Below are positions 11,427-23,010 of a DNA stretch of 64,000 nucleotides, in pieces. The notes under the pieces are model-generated. The model saw only the letters and a list, made by a program, of their open reading frames with translations, was not told where the DNA came from and made no database searches. Source of the DNA: Stictocephala bisonia. Lineage: Eukaryota > Arthropoda > Insecta > Hemiptera > Membracidae. Numbering within the stretch: the first letter of the stretch is position 1; the number at the start of each line of letters is the position of its first letter. The DNA is taken from the NCBI GenBank assembly GCA_035578905.1, contig JAQJVL010000147.1:1282906-1346905 (forward strand), given 5' to 3'. The position numbers were made by a program, and so were the translations under genes.

Positions 11427-11869
11427 TAGAAATTCACGAGAAGACACACACTAGGCGAAAGTCTCATGTACAAAGAAAAGGTTGAAGGGCTAAAAGGATT
11501 CTTGACGAATCATAAATCTAACCATTAAAAAAAAAAAAATTTGTTGGTTTATCGTTGTTAAGCTATTTATAAATTATGTGAGGGTACAATAAATATATAT
11601 GTTCAAATAGTTTCAGAATAAATATTATCTTCATATATTAAGTTGACCCATTATTTGGTCTCGATGTACATCAGAATCTGTGGAAATGATCAGTCGGTAA
11701 AGTCGATAGGACTAAAAAATGTAAGAAGGAAAAGAACAATTTCTATTGATATATTTCGTTTGTTGTTATTAGAAGGGAAAGACGACAGTTGTTACTCCAA
11801 ACATCTTATATTTGTTCAACTCTCCGAAGTCATCTGGTGATTAATAATACAGTGAACAGAACACTTAAG

Positions 11870-12200
11870 ATTTTACTCCCGACGTTCCTTTTCCAGCTTC
11901 CCCAGTTCCCATCTTCTGCCGGCAGTCGCGTGGGTGTGGATGCGAATCGTGGGATAGGGTTTCGGCGGGAAAGTATCATGTTGGCACCGAGTAAACACAG
12001 CTGATGTATGAATTCGGTGCAAAGACTGAGCAAAGTGTTTAAAGATGGCGGCTGACCCGCGCTGGCTCCGAGCACGAACCCATCATTACCTACACTGTTA
12101 TTACGATGGGAGATAAACCTAAGTCAACATTCGAGTAGAGGATGGAGCGAAGATTCTTCTTCAGCGGAGCCACAATAACGATAGGCAAATCAGCTGACTC
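11870..12200. promoter_or_regulatory. GC-rich island with Fox, Pho/YY1 and GATA-like words
   Basis: Contains GAGTAAACA (Fox-like, 11989), AAGATGGCGGCTGACC (reverse GCCATC, the Pho/YY1 core, 12042), and GGGAGATAAACC (GATA-like, 12109). Overlapping frames at 11789-12004 (+) and 11830-12075 (-) show no homology I recognise. Possible enhancer or unannotated promoter. Confidence 0.3.
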
Positions 12201-12739
12201 GATTTACATTATAAAATATTCACTTTTGCAAACAAGAACGGGTGTGGTGAGTTGCAACGTAATCAACAACATTCTGAACTGATCTTCATATTCAATATAG
12301 TTTACTATTTACTAGCCGCTACAGAGTTCCAAATGCCGACAGTAAAATAGGAGAACGTAACCTAACTTTGGCTGTGATAAAACTGGCGGGAAAAGTTTTC
12401 CTCCACGACGCCAAGCGACTGCTGCACTTTTACAATATCAAACTTTTGTTTGAAACAAATTAATGCGATGAAACGCTGAAAGTGGAGCAAAGCTTTTAGG
12501 CTTTTCTAAATTTCTTTTAGCGTCTGAGTTTCTCCCGGATTATATCGGATCAAGTTTCAATGTTCCAACGATAGTAAAATAAGCAACGAGATATCTGATT
12601 GTATTACCAACTAACTGATTAATATTTATATATTCAAAACAAGTACATCTTGCTATTAATTTATTATTTTGTGATAGTTCTTTGTCATTTACGAATTGTT
12701 ATAGTCTTCTTAATTCAAATTAAATAATCTGATCCACAC

Positions 12740-13000
12740 AGAGAAAAAAAAGAAACATAAGTTACTTTCTGATGGACGCAGCGAACGCTTCAGTAGCAGT
12801 TACCACTAATATAATTCTTTATAAATTTGTAGTAATAATTTAGTTACTACGATTATCCTTCAGGATTTGGAGGGGAATAAGGGGAGGGATCGACAGCGGT
12901 GCTGCCTCTGCCTTCCGCATGGTGAATTGGAGAACTACCTATACGACACCCAAGTTTCTATAAATCGACATTCTGTACACAATTGGATGCGACCTCTATT
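12740..13000 (+). repeat. Dispersed repeat R1, copy a
   Basis: Shares with 35640-35850 the ordered blocks GCAGTTACCACTAAT, ATAAATTTGTAGTAATAATT, TTATCCTTCAGGATTTGGAG, GGGAATAAGGGGAG and GACACCCAAG. Related copies lie at about 57930-58140 (+), 48655-48845 (-) and 50395-50556 (-). A multi-copy interspersed element of unknown class. Confidence 0.8.
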
Positions 13001-13229
13001 TATTTCTCCTCTGTGTCTTAACTAATATAATTAAATACTACAAATTTAACATAAAAAACTTAATTAAAAACGTACTTTGTTACTGTCAAATATATTTACA
13101 GATTCGAAAACATTTATAGTTTGAGATTATCAATAAGCCCGTAAGATTCGCAGTTCAATGACTGCATAGTTGTACACTTGGATCTAATTTCATAGTGTGT
13201 CGGTTGAAAACTACTAGGAATGTCCTAAG

Positions 13230-13400
13230 AGAGACACAACTATGTCAACTGTCCCCGGCCAGCCGTCCGGTCCCGTTCTCTGAACCATAAACCGAATTGA
13301 TGGAATTTAAATGGCACTAAGGTGGTTGTTTTTACATACCGGCTACCAATAACTGACGAGTTGGAGGCGATCGGACAACATAACTATGAAATAACTTATT
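13230..13400. promoter_or_regulatory. Small GC-enriched island
   Basis: CCCCGGCCAGCCGTCCGG followed by ACCATAAACCGAATTGATGG and ATTTAAATGG. This mixes a GC-rich core with Hox/Caudal-like CATAAA and homeodomain words. Candidate conserved element; no coding frame. Confidence 0.22.
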
Positions 13401-13826
13401 AAAACTGTATAACTAAATAACTCTTAATTAACATAGCCCTCTAGTAAAAACGATCAATTATGTCAATACTGACATTAGAACGAAAAATCTGCTTTAAAAA
13501 AATATGTCATGATTATTTTAAACACATTGTCTACGAAAAGACGCAATTAAACAGTTATATAACACGATTCAGACGCCAAATCGGTCAATTGACCCATTAC
13601 GATAAGCTGGGAACTGTCATTCCATTCTTGTCTATGTGAATCACAACTAATAACGCTGCAATATCATCACTGAGTCTTTCATGAAAATAGATGTTATCAC
13701 AAACAAACAATAAAAAACACATTGAAGTGTTTTTGGTTTTTATCTAGAGTTTTTCTTATGCGTACTTTGTTTTTGGACTTAAAGATGATACCAAGTATTT
13801 ATCAATATCTACAGTAGTAATGTCTA

Positions 13827-14460
13827 CTGAGATCTTCCTATAATACTCAAATCTTCTTCATCTAACGACATATATGTTTATTTTAACATCTAAATTTAAT
13901 CCAAATCTGTCCATGTTACACAGATTTTTTCTCAAATTTTCAAAGATGTAATAATAATTTTCGTACTTTGTTTATTTATTTAGTCATATCAACGGCATGG
14001 CCACAATTTACAGAATATCAATGATAATATTAACACGTAATTAATAATACAAGCGATAAATAATTAATAAATGAATGATTTTACTGAAACCTTCTGATAT
14101 ATACTGAAATATTCCTCATCTAACGACATATTTCGATTTTACTGAAACCTTCTGATATATACTGAAATCTTCCTCATCTAACGACATATTTCGATTTTAC
14201 TGAAACCTTCTGATATATACTGAAATCTTCCTCATCTAACGACATATTTCAATTTTACTGAAACCTTCTGATATATACTGAAATCTTCCTCATCTAACGA
14301 CATATTTCGATTTTACTGAAACCTTCTGATATATACTGAAATCTTCCTCATCTAACGACATATTTCGATTTTACTGAGCCTTCTGATATGTACTGAAATC
14401 TTCTTCATCTAACGAAATATATCGATTTTACTGAAACCTTCTGATATTTAGGGCTACTAA
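13827..14460. repeat. 58-bp tandem repeat with an outlying degenerate copy
   Basis: Core array about 14060-14450, roughly seven units. The word TCGATTTTACTG recurs at 14133, 14191, (variant) 14249, 14307, 14365 and 14422, an exact 58-bp step except the last (57). Units contain ACCTTCTGATATATACTG and CTTCCTCATCTAACGACATA. A diverged single unit at about 13827-13880 (CTTCTTCATCTAACGACATA) lies 200 bp upstream, so the core was amplified from an older seed. Confidence 0.92.
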
Positions 14461-14719
14461 AACCGTCAACTGCTCAAATCTACTGACACATAAAGAAGTT
14501 TAACAATATTTGCTGACTGATGAATCCAATCACATATCTTTTTAGGGAATTCCTTGTTTTGTTTTCGGTGTACATGTAAATATTTGTTTAATCGTACAAC
14601 TTTTCAGTTACGGTACTTTACTATTTTATGAACCGTTTGTCAAACTTAACGTTAAACATTAATATAAAGATTTTGTATATTTTTACAAAAAAGGGGGAAA
14701 AATTCGTAAATGTAACACA

Positions 14720-15240
14720 AAGGAGTTTGTGGTTTCTGCGTGCTGAAGCCGTATTCGAACGTTACGAGGTCGAACAAAGCCAAACGGTTTTTACGCCTCG
14801 ATCGCAACCAATCGAGAACGCCGGGTGCACAGACGACTAATTTATGCTGTACTTACTACCAGGGAATACTAATAGCCAAAATGGTGGTCTGTGACAACAG
14901 TAGGACCCGCATTTGTCCCCACGGGAGTAGCTAGCAGGTGTGGCGCTTCGCTCAACTCAAAATGGCCGCCAAAATCGACATACGGTACGCTAGATGTTTA
15001 AATGCAAATGAGACGATCGTTTATGGCACCGTTTGGCCGGAATCCGTTCCCAAGTCCACGTTCGAACCCACCTACACAGAACTCCGAAATGGGAAAAGTG
15101 GGCCTTTACAAATACAAATCCCGGGCGCGAACCCATAAAAATATTCCGGAATTTAAAGCAAGAATGTAATATGAAATCCCATTTCGTTCGTTTCAAACAC
15201 GAAGTTCAAGTATCTTACCTGAAACATAATACTAGGGCAA
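14720..15240. promoter_or_regulatory. GC-rich island with Pho/YY1, POU and posterior-Hox-like words (PRE-like)
   Basis: ATGGC/GCCAT-type words occur at 14880 (CCAAAATGGTGG) and 14959-14974 (AAAATGGCCGCCAAAA). An octamer ATGCAAAT (15002-15009) is followed by TTTATGGC (15020-15027). Several overlapping 64-72-codon frames on both strands have no recognised homology. This combination resembles fly Polycomb response or Hox-responsive elements, but the assignment rests on short words only. Confidence 0.3.
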
Positions 15241-16569
15241 CAATACTGTAATGTTGTAATGATTTTTGTTATTTTATTATGCGTGGATGAAATAAAATAT
15301 AAGAATACAATTGTTCTGTCAACATTTAATAAACAGAGTTTTAATTGTTATTAATATTAATTAGTTGACTGAGTTTTATAAACCTGAAAAACTACAGAGA
15401 TCCAGTGACTCGCGACTATTTATGGATAGTAAATTGATATTTTGTGTCCTAATGTACTTATTATTGTTTAGGCAACCTGAATATTAATAGGCCTGTGTTC
15501 ACATCAGTTATGTCCAGTAGACGAAAATGCCCTAAATTTAAAGGTAACTTAAAAGGAGATTTAATAATTTCGCATTCTTTAATTTTATCTATTTTTGAAC
15601 TTTCTTAGTTCTTAGTAAATATGTAACAACAATTATTAACAGTAACTTCAACTATACATTTAAACACATTTACCAATACAGCTTAAACAACTAATTAACG
15701 ATTTGAAATAGTTCCAAACATAACCTCCAAAACCGTTAACGGTAGATGTTTAGAGTGATTTTGTGAGTCAACGTGACGATAAGCTTATTTCGTTATGGAG
15801 GTTGTAGTCTGCTGTAAACATAACCTATATAAGTCGTTTGTCATTGATGCTGAGAATTGTTTTGTGATTTGGTGTTATTATTATAACAGTATTATTGATG
15901 TTATTATAACCTAGCCTTGATTAGAAAAGTAATATTAATAATTATTTAAAAATGGAACTGTATATAAATTATACAATGTTTTTTGTTCGGATGTTATCAC
16001 ACAATGAAAAGAAGAATAAATTACATAACACTTTTTACTATACTATAAACTGACAGATTATTTTTTTACAACTAATTAATAATTTTAAAGAAATTATAAT
16101 AGTATAGGAGAACATTTTTTGGCATAATAGACAAATAAAAAAGACAAAAAAACTGTGAAAATAAAATTTCCCTGGTTGACTTATTTCGTTGTCTTATAAG
16201 GACTTATCTCTTCTTGGACGGTTATATATCCGATATTATAGTTTTTACCGAAAAAAATAATGGAGTAACATAACAATTCCAAGCTGAGAAATGAACGCCA
16301 AAGTTACAAAACAATGAAGTATGAGAGAAAATAAAGAAAACCTTTACGTAGGCGGAATTATGACTAAACGTCTTTTTTCAACTGGGAACAACGATTTAAC
16401 TTTTTATGAGTAGAAAATTAAATAACGATATTTTATTAATCACGGATGTGCAAAAGCTAAATCTTAACACGAATTTACAATCGTAATTATTTTATCCTAT
16501 AAAATAAAAAAATTTCATTCAGGATATTGCACTAAAAATACGGAATTTCTGTACTTTTTGACCGTCAAA
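15241..16569. other. AT-rich spacer
   Basis: About 1.3 kb of A/T-rich sequence with many TAAT words and no long frame, repeat or RNA feature that I can support. Confidence 0.5.
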
Positions 16570-16815
16570 CTACATCATAAATGATTTTCAATCACGTAGT
16601 TGTCGTGGTGGGCGGTTTGTTGTACATCGTGGCGCCACGTAGGTTGTGTGGCGACGGCGCGAGGGATCTCCGGTGTAAAACTTTCAACAAGACCCCACAC
16701 CCCACCTCATCAATGTTTCAATTCTTTTGGTGTATTTTCCTGAATAAAATACGGTCCAAAACACAAAATGGTCAGCCTTGCAGATTTTGTAGAGGCTCAC
16801 GAATTTAAAAACAGC
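16570..16815. promoter_or_regulatory. GC-rich island with a 12-bp perfect palindrome
   Basis: CGTGGCGCCACG at 16628-16639 is a perfect palindrome around a GGCGCC core (E2F-like). It is followed by GCGACGGCGCGAGGG and a CCCCACACCCCACC tract at 16693-16706. A 75-codon plus frame (16581-16808) starts hydrophobic but matches nothing I know. Candidate regulatory block. Confidence 0.28.
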
Positions 16816-17750
16816 TGATGAACAATACATAAAAGGAATTTAGATCGGGTAACGTTTAATATTTACTTGTTCGTTACGGATACAGATTTAATGCATATAG
16901 ATTATTTAGGAACACGGAAGAGTTATACAATTTTATTAGCTAAAAACAAATGATGGAAAATGCTGTATATTAGCCATATTTAAATAAAATAATAAACGTT
17001 AAAATTTTTTAAAATTAATTTTTGTAACATTATTTTTAAGGCATTATACTTTTTTTATAAAATCAACACGGGATTAATTTCCTAGTTTTGTGTGTATATT
17101 TATTTAAAATTATTATCATTCAAGGAAATAAGCTTGATTTTTTAAATAATGTGTACGTAATTCAATATTAAATATATATCTTAAACGTAAATATTTTTGA
17201 AGGGTTAAAAAGATTATAAAATATTTTTCCTTACCAAGACTTGCTATTATAATTAACTGCTGCAGCTAAGCATACACACCTGAAAATAAAATAAAAAATA
17301 GATTAATTGAACATACAGTATATCGCAGAAGTATATACTAGGACAGTAAAATTGTTAGCCTCACATGTGCTTACGCCAGCCTGTGTGTAACAAGTGGCTA
17401 TGGATTGGCATATTTTAATAATTTACGGTTGGGTAATCTTAAAATTAACGTAATTCAATTTCTAAATACCTTTTTCTCAGTACTGAAAATGTGAACCATT
17501 TACAAATTAATCTTACATTGAGAAAATATGTTAATTAATTGTATTATTTTAGTCTGTATTGTTAAGCAAAATGATAAATGACAGCTTAGCTCTATTTCAA
17601 AAGTATTTGAGGCAACAGATAAATGAAATCGACTGCCATTTTTTTTTTTTTTTTTTTTTAATATTACATTGTAAAACATAATGAAATCTATGCATTTGCT
17701 TCGAATGGAAATATATTTTCAACTATGTACGGTAGTTTTTTTGAATCTGT
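16816..17750. other. AT-rich spacer with a poly-T run
   Basis: A 21-bp T run at 17639-17659 and a very A/T-rich interior (16970-17200). No gene signal. Confidence 0.5.
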
Positions 17751-17779
17751 ATGAATAAAAATGAAAGAGTTAATGAATG

Positions 17780-17950
17780 CCTGTCTTTCAGTTTGTCCTT
17801 TACGCAACTCCATTCATCGGATCGCCATGAACCTTTGGGAGTTGTTCGGTATACCCCCGGGAGGGTTTCTGGCATGGTTTTGTTTACATCCGACACTATG
17901 GCTCCACCCCAGTGCCTTTTAAATTTTGTATGGAATTTTTATTTATTTAA
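17780..17950. promoter_or_regulatory. Small GC-enriched island
   Basis: Holds GGATCGCCATGAACC (GCCAT), CCTTTGGGAG (TCF-like), CCCCCGGGAGGG and TTTGTTTACATCC (Fox-like) within 100 bp. The 67-codon frame across it is not recognised. Confidence 0.25.
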
Positions 17951-18299
17951 TTAATCGTCAGCTGTTAAATAAACGCAAATGAAATGCAGACTTTTGAAAT
18001 TAGCTCGGCAATGCTTGTTGAAATATGAAATTTAATTTTAATTAAATCTAAACATTACTGTTTATATGTTTATCCAGTAGCAAAGCACTGGTAAAAAGCT
18101 AGTTAAATACATAGTTTGATGGTCATAAATTATAATTTACCGTATTAAATAAAACACACCAGAACATACATCTATCTGTATTTAAATGTATTGATCAAAT
18201 AAAAAGGAACTAAAGTTAAAAATGTAATGAAACCTTAAATAAAGTTACTTTCCTGATTCTTATTAAAGTAAATAAGTAAAAAGAAGTGAGTATGGTTAC

Positions 18300-18960
18300 A
18301 AATTGCCTAAGGTTATGCGATTCGACATGAGCCCAAGAAGCAATCCGTCACTCCGCGTGGAACATATTGCTATGGTAATATGGCTCTGATTGCGCTCTAA
18401 ATGTGATTCGTTTGGCGTTCACACATAAACACAGATTTACATTAACGTAAGGCCGCTCCTACATCGATATTGGGCCTATTTGAATATAGATTCACTCCAC
18501 TTTGTGTTCGATAAATCCGGCATTTCCAAACCCCTTCTCTCATTCATAAACGTCAGTTGGACATATTTATTACAGCCGGTAAATAAATTGTTTAATATCC
18601 CTCTAAGTATACTGGATGGTTCGTTTTGATCCGGATTCAGATGATCCGGCTGCGTTGGCCTGGGAAATGTATCTTCTACCCCCACCTCTAAATACTCACA
18701 ACTTCACAATCATTCCAACTCCATACACTCAAGGTACTCTATTGTTCCCCCCTCCTACCCTGAACAGACACGCTGGTTTTTCGTGTATTCAAATGGCGTA
18801 TAATAGGAAATAATTTAATATTATTACTCATGCACGAGAGCTTATTTTAACAAATACGGTTGGTCACCGTAAACAGTAAACTGGTAGGAAGGGTGGGAGG
18901 GGCAGGTTGGGGAAGGAGATTAGGTTGGCACCCCGATCATTCCTTGGTTAAGTGGCTAAT
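18300..18960. promoter_or_regulatory. GC-enriched stretch, candidate regulatory
   Basis: Two blocks: 18310-18475 (GCAATCCGTCACTCCGCGTG, CACATAAACAC) and 18600-18960 (paired GATCCGG at about 18630 and 18651, pyrimidine-rich 18680-18760, purine-rich GTGGGAGGGGCAGG at 18893). Short frames on both strands lack homology. Confidence 0.22.
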
Positions 18961-19004
18961 AGTAATTGTAATTTACAGACAATGTCTATTGTCTGACACG
19001 AAAC

Positions 19005-19370
19005 AATCAGTTAATACAGTACAATCAACAGGAATGCCAACTTAACTTGGGCGATGAAAGGGGTAGGCCTATTTAAGATTTAAAGGGAATCCGGACCACG
19101 AAATAACTATCTGGTTGGGCAATCAGTTAATACAGCACAATCAATAGGAATGCCAACTTAACTTGGGTGATGAAAGGGATAGGCCTATTTAAGACTTAAA
19201 GGGAATCCGGACCACGTAATAACTGTCTGGTTGGGTAATCAGTTAAGACAGCACAATCAACAGGAATGCCAACTTAACTTGGGTGATGAAAGGGGTAGGC
19301 ATATTTAAGACTTAAAGGGAGTCCGGACCACGTAATAACTGCCTGGTTGGGTAATCAGTTAATATTGCGA
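19005..19370. repeat. 116-bp tandem repeat, three units
   Basis: AATCAGTTAA recurs at 19005, 19121, 19237 and 19353, an exact 116-bp step. Units contain GGAATGCCAACTTAACTTGG and AGGGAATCCGGACCACG. Units 1 and 2 carry TAGGCCTA (19064, 19180); in unit 3 it is TAGGCATA. Confidence 0.95.
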
Positions 19371-21120
19371 TTGTTTCAATGATACTTCTTATTCCAAAAA
19401 TTGTTTGATGTATTAAAATCACTGTACTCAAAGATTTCAGATTTATCAAGAATGTGTTCATGGATGCGGTCCACAGGGCAACCGTCTTGTAAAATCATCT
19501 AAAATTGTCAAATTCATTTACAAAATATCTAGGAACCATGAACAAAGCTAATAACGCATTGCTTTGATTAGTTATAAAAAAGAAATACATTTGTACTACA
19601 CGGACTACAAGTTTTATGGTGGGAGTTTCGTATTATCATACTACAGAATACAGAAAATAATTAAGAGACAAAATAAAGATATGACTAAAATTTAATATAA
19701 AATAACTGAAACCTCAACATAAAATAAAATAGTGCAAATTTAAAACTTACGTTTACAATCAAGATTACATTATCGCATGTTTGAAAACTATTAGGCACCA
19801 TTCAGACTGTGGCATTCACTGCTAGGAAGACCTGTGGCCTGTGACGCCTGGCGGGCATATTGCGTGCTACGCCTCAAGCGTGGAGGCCTGCTCGCCGCTG
19901 AGAAACCGCAAAACGACACCAGACTACACGCATATAGTTGGGGACAACCCGTCTTGATCATACAATTCACACAGTATCATTCAAAATTCCACCTAGAGTT
20001 TGCTCTTTGTCAGTAGTCTTAGAACATTTTATTTAAAGATAATATATAACAAAAATTGTTTTTTATTAAAATGATAAGCTTATATTAAACAAGGCTAATA
20101 AACCTATACTATCTAATCTAAAGGAAAATAAATTTGAGCAAACCTAGGAAAACAATTCAAAAACATTTAGCATAATATTCAACTATTGACTGTTTGAATA
20201 AAGATTAGAAGTTGTTATTTGTATGTATCCCTATACAAAGCTAGCTTAAGATTTTTGACACATAACCAAAAAGGTCCAAAATTGCTAAATGACAATTATA
20301 CTACTGTACTTAAAACAAGAGTGTGTTTTACAATTTAAAGTCCTTTTTCTATATTTTGATAAAAATAAATAGCTATTAAATTCCATTAACATTACCAAAT
20401 TAAACAGAATTGACATTTTTCACTATATAAAAAAACTTGTAATTATTTCGGTAAAATATACTGTACTGTCACATACTGTTTCAAAATTAATTGTATTATT
20501 TGGTAAATAACTTATTCCGTAATAGACAAGCCAAACTGTTCAGTAGTATAGCTGTTATCTTACTGCAAATCGAGCTAATTGTTGGGGAAAGAAAGAATTG
20601 CATTGTAAAGTGTGGGATACTTTTCATATGGCAGAACAAACGAGGAAATATTAAAGAAATAATGCCCGGACACAGTAACGTAGTTTTCCACAGTCGCTAT
20701 TTAGAGCCACTAAAAGGTTTGTCAATAGATTGATACCTTTATAGAAATTTTCTTAAGTTTCAGGTTTTATTACAGGGCATTAATATTTAGTTGTAAAATT
20801 AAAATTGAGGTATTTAAAGTTTGTCCATTCAACATGGACATTTATAAGTTGTGGTCTTAAATAAGTCGAATAAATTAATATTAAAAAAAAATAAGTACCG
20901 CAATTTTAGACTAAATAATATAGGTAAAATTTTTTATATGCAAACTTCTTTAATTATGCCTAGATTTGCTGTTTATTTCGATGTTACGACATGAACATAT
21001 GTAGGCTAAATATGCAGGTTTAAATGTGTAAATCAGGTTTAAGTGTGGATCTAGGATTAATTAGCCACTTAAGTATGGTATATCACTTGGATTTTAGCAA
21101 AAGTTAAGTAAAATACGAAA
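19371..21120. other. Mostly AT-rich spacer with one small GC island
   Basis: The island at about 19795-20010 (GACGCCTGGCGGGCA, CTACGCCTCAAGCGTGGAGG) carries a 60-codon plus frame of no known family. The remainder, including an 80-codon frame at 20491-20733, shows no gene signal. Confidence 0.4.
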
Positions 21121-21966
21121 GAGATTCGCCTCTGCGCAGTAATATCGTCAAACAATTCAGTCTCGCGCAGTAATATCGTTAAAGGATTCAGCTCTGCGCA
21201 GTAATATCGTTAAACAATTCAGTCTCGCGCAGTAATATCGTTAAACAATTCAGTCTCGCGCAGTAATATCGTTAAAGGATTCAGCTCTGCGCAGTAATAT
21301 CACTAAACAATTCAGTTCCGTGCAGTAATATCGTTAAACAATTCATTCTCGCGCAGTAATATCGTTAAACAATTCGGTATCGCGCAGTAATATCGTTAAA
21401 GGATTCAGCTCTGCGCAGTAATATCACTAAACAATTCAGTTCCACGCAGTAATATCGTTAAAGGATTCAGCTCTGCGAAGTAATGTCGTTCTTAATGGAT
21501 TCAGCTCTGCGCAGCGATACTATTCTTAAAAGATTCAATACTTCACAGTAATATCGCTCTTTAAGGATTCAGCTCTGCGCTGTAATATCGTTCTTAAGGA
21601 TTCAGTTTTGCACAGTAATGACGTTCTTTAAGGATTCAGCTCTGTGCAGTAATGTCCCTCTTAAAGGATTCAGCTCTGTGCAGTAATGTCGCTCATAAAG
21701 CATTCAGCTCTGTGCAGTAATGTCCCTCATAAAGGATTCAGCTCTGTGCAGTAATGTCCCTCTTAAAGGATTCAGCTCTGTGCAGTATGTCGCTCATAAA
21801 GGATTCAGCTCTGTGCAGTAATATCGTTCTTAAGGATTCGGTTTTGCACAGTAATGACGTTCTTTAAGGATTCAGCTCTGTGCAGTAATGTCGCTCTTAA
21901 AGGATTTAGGTCTGCCTGGCGATACCATTTTTAAAAGATTCAGCTGTGCGTAGCGATACTATTATT
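21121..21966. repeat. 31-bp tandem array with higher-order structure
   Basis: About 27 units of roughly 31 bp containing GCGCAGTAATATCG. In the first half three unit types can be told apart by the sequence before GCAG: A (CTCTGC), B (TCTCGC) and C (TTCCGT/TTCCAC). Their order from about 21215 is B B A C B B A C, a 124-bp higher-order period. In the second half (about 21530 onward) units are less regular, with TGTGCAGTAATGTC and alternating CTCTTAAAGG / CTCATAAAGG. Confidence 0.93.
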
Positions 21967-22019
21967 AAAACAGGTCATGATATTTAAAAAACACTAAATT
22001 TATAAAGTAATAGTTAACG

Positions 22020-23010
22020 TTCGACGTCTCTTGCTTTTATGAGATCTGCCTACGATTGTTAGAGAACCAGTCCAATTCCAAGCAATAAAACCACTGCTAG
22101 ACAGGAGCGAGCCCACGCGAGTGTGGTAGGCCTTATCAGTGCGTAGCCCACTCAATTCAAGGAGTTGGGCTGATGTCCTAATCGAATCGTCAATTAACTA
22201 GACAAGTCCCGTCGTAAACCAACGAAAACAGAGTAGAACGAAAAATAGAAACGTTCGCTAAGGAACTGGGGCGCCAAAAAATAGGGGGGCGTCATTAAAT
22301 CGGACGATAAAAGAACTGTTCAGGCCGAACAAATCAGGCGATAAACAAACTCGCCATAAATCAAGCCGTTTATCAGCTAACCGGACAGTATAAAAGGTTT
22401 ATCAATAAGGCAGACATTTGTTTGAAAAGTTAAACGTTAAAATGGCGATTAACCTAGCTATCTCAGTCATTATTGAAAAACATTGATGGTCCATGTCCCA
22501 ATTAATACACTTTCGAGGAACTGTAGAAAAACTTTCCACCTTGGTATCTGATTGCCACCTTTTAATGTTTGTTATCTTCCATTAACCATTTACCAAATCC
22601 ATCCATCCATCAAATAAGTAATCGATATGCACTATTTGACACGGATAGTGTTATTTTAGATATGGAAAATGAGTAATTTGGCTCACGAATCGATTCATAT
22701 TTAAATATCTTACGAAACTATTTGATATGTCGTAGTTTTAAGTTGTCTATAGAGGAATATAAAAATTAGGTTGTAAATAAATAGGTCTATAACATTATTT
22801 AATATAGTATATCCAATTCACTTTTTTTGTGAACCAAAAACAATATGAATAGTTTTATCAGTAAAGAGGAACTTAAGAAAGTGATTTTCAAGAAAAAGCC
22901 GTTCGTTGAGGAAGTCGGGAGATAAAAAGAAGTCGAATTATTAAAATTGGTGATAAAAGAAGTTCTACTCTTTAAAAACAGACGATAAAAAAAGAGCTTC
23001 CAGTGAATCT
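22020..23010. promoter_or_regulatory. Region with recurring GATAAA words
   Basis: GATAA or its complement recurs at about 22305, 22340, 22370, 22399, 22921, 22951 and 22984, mixed with CCATAAA and GCGATTAAC. The 22020-22440 part is GC-enriched. It could be a GATA-factor-responsive element or a decayed repeat with this core. No coding frame. Confidence 0.28.

Noticed and set aside
21121..21966. CRISPR-like regular repeats
   Set aside because: The repeats are head-to-tail with no unique spacers, the genome is plainly eukaryotic, and no cas genes are present. The same applies to the 45-bp array.
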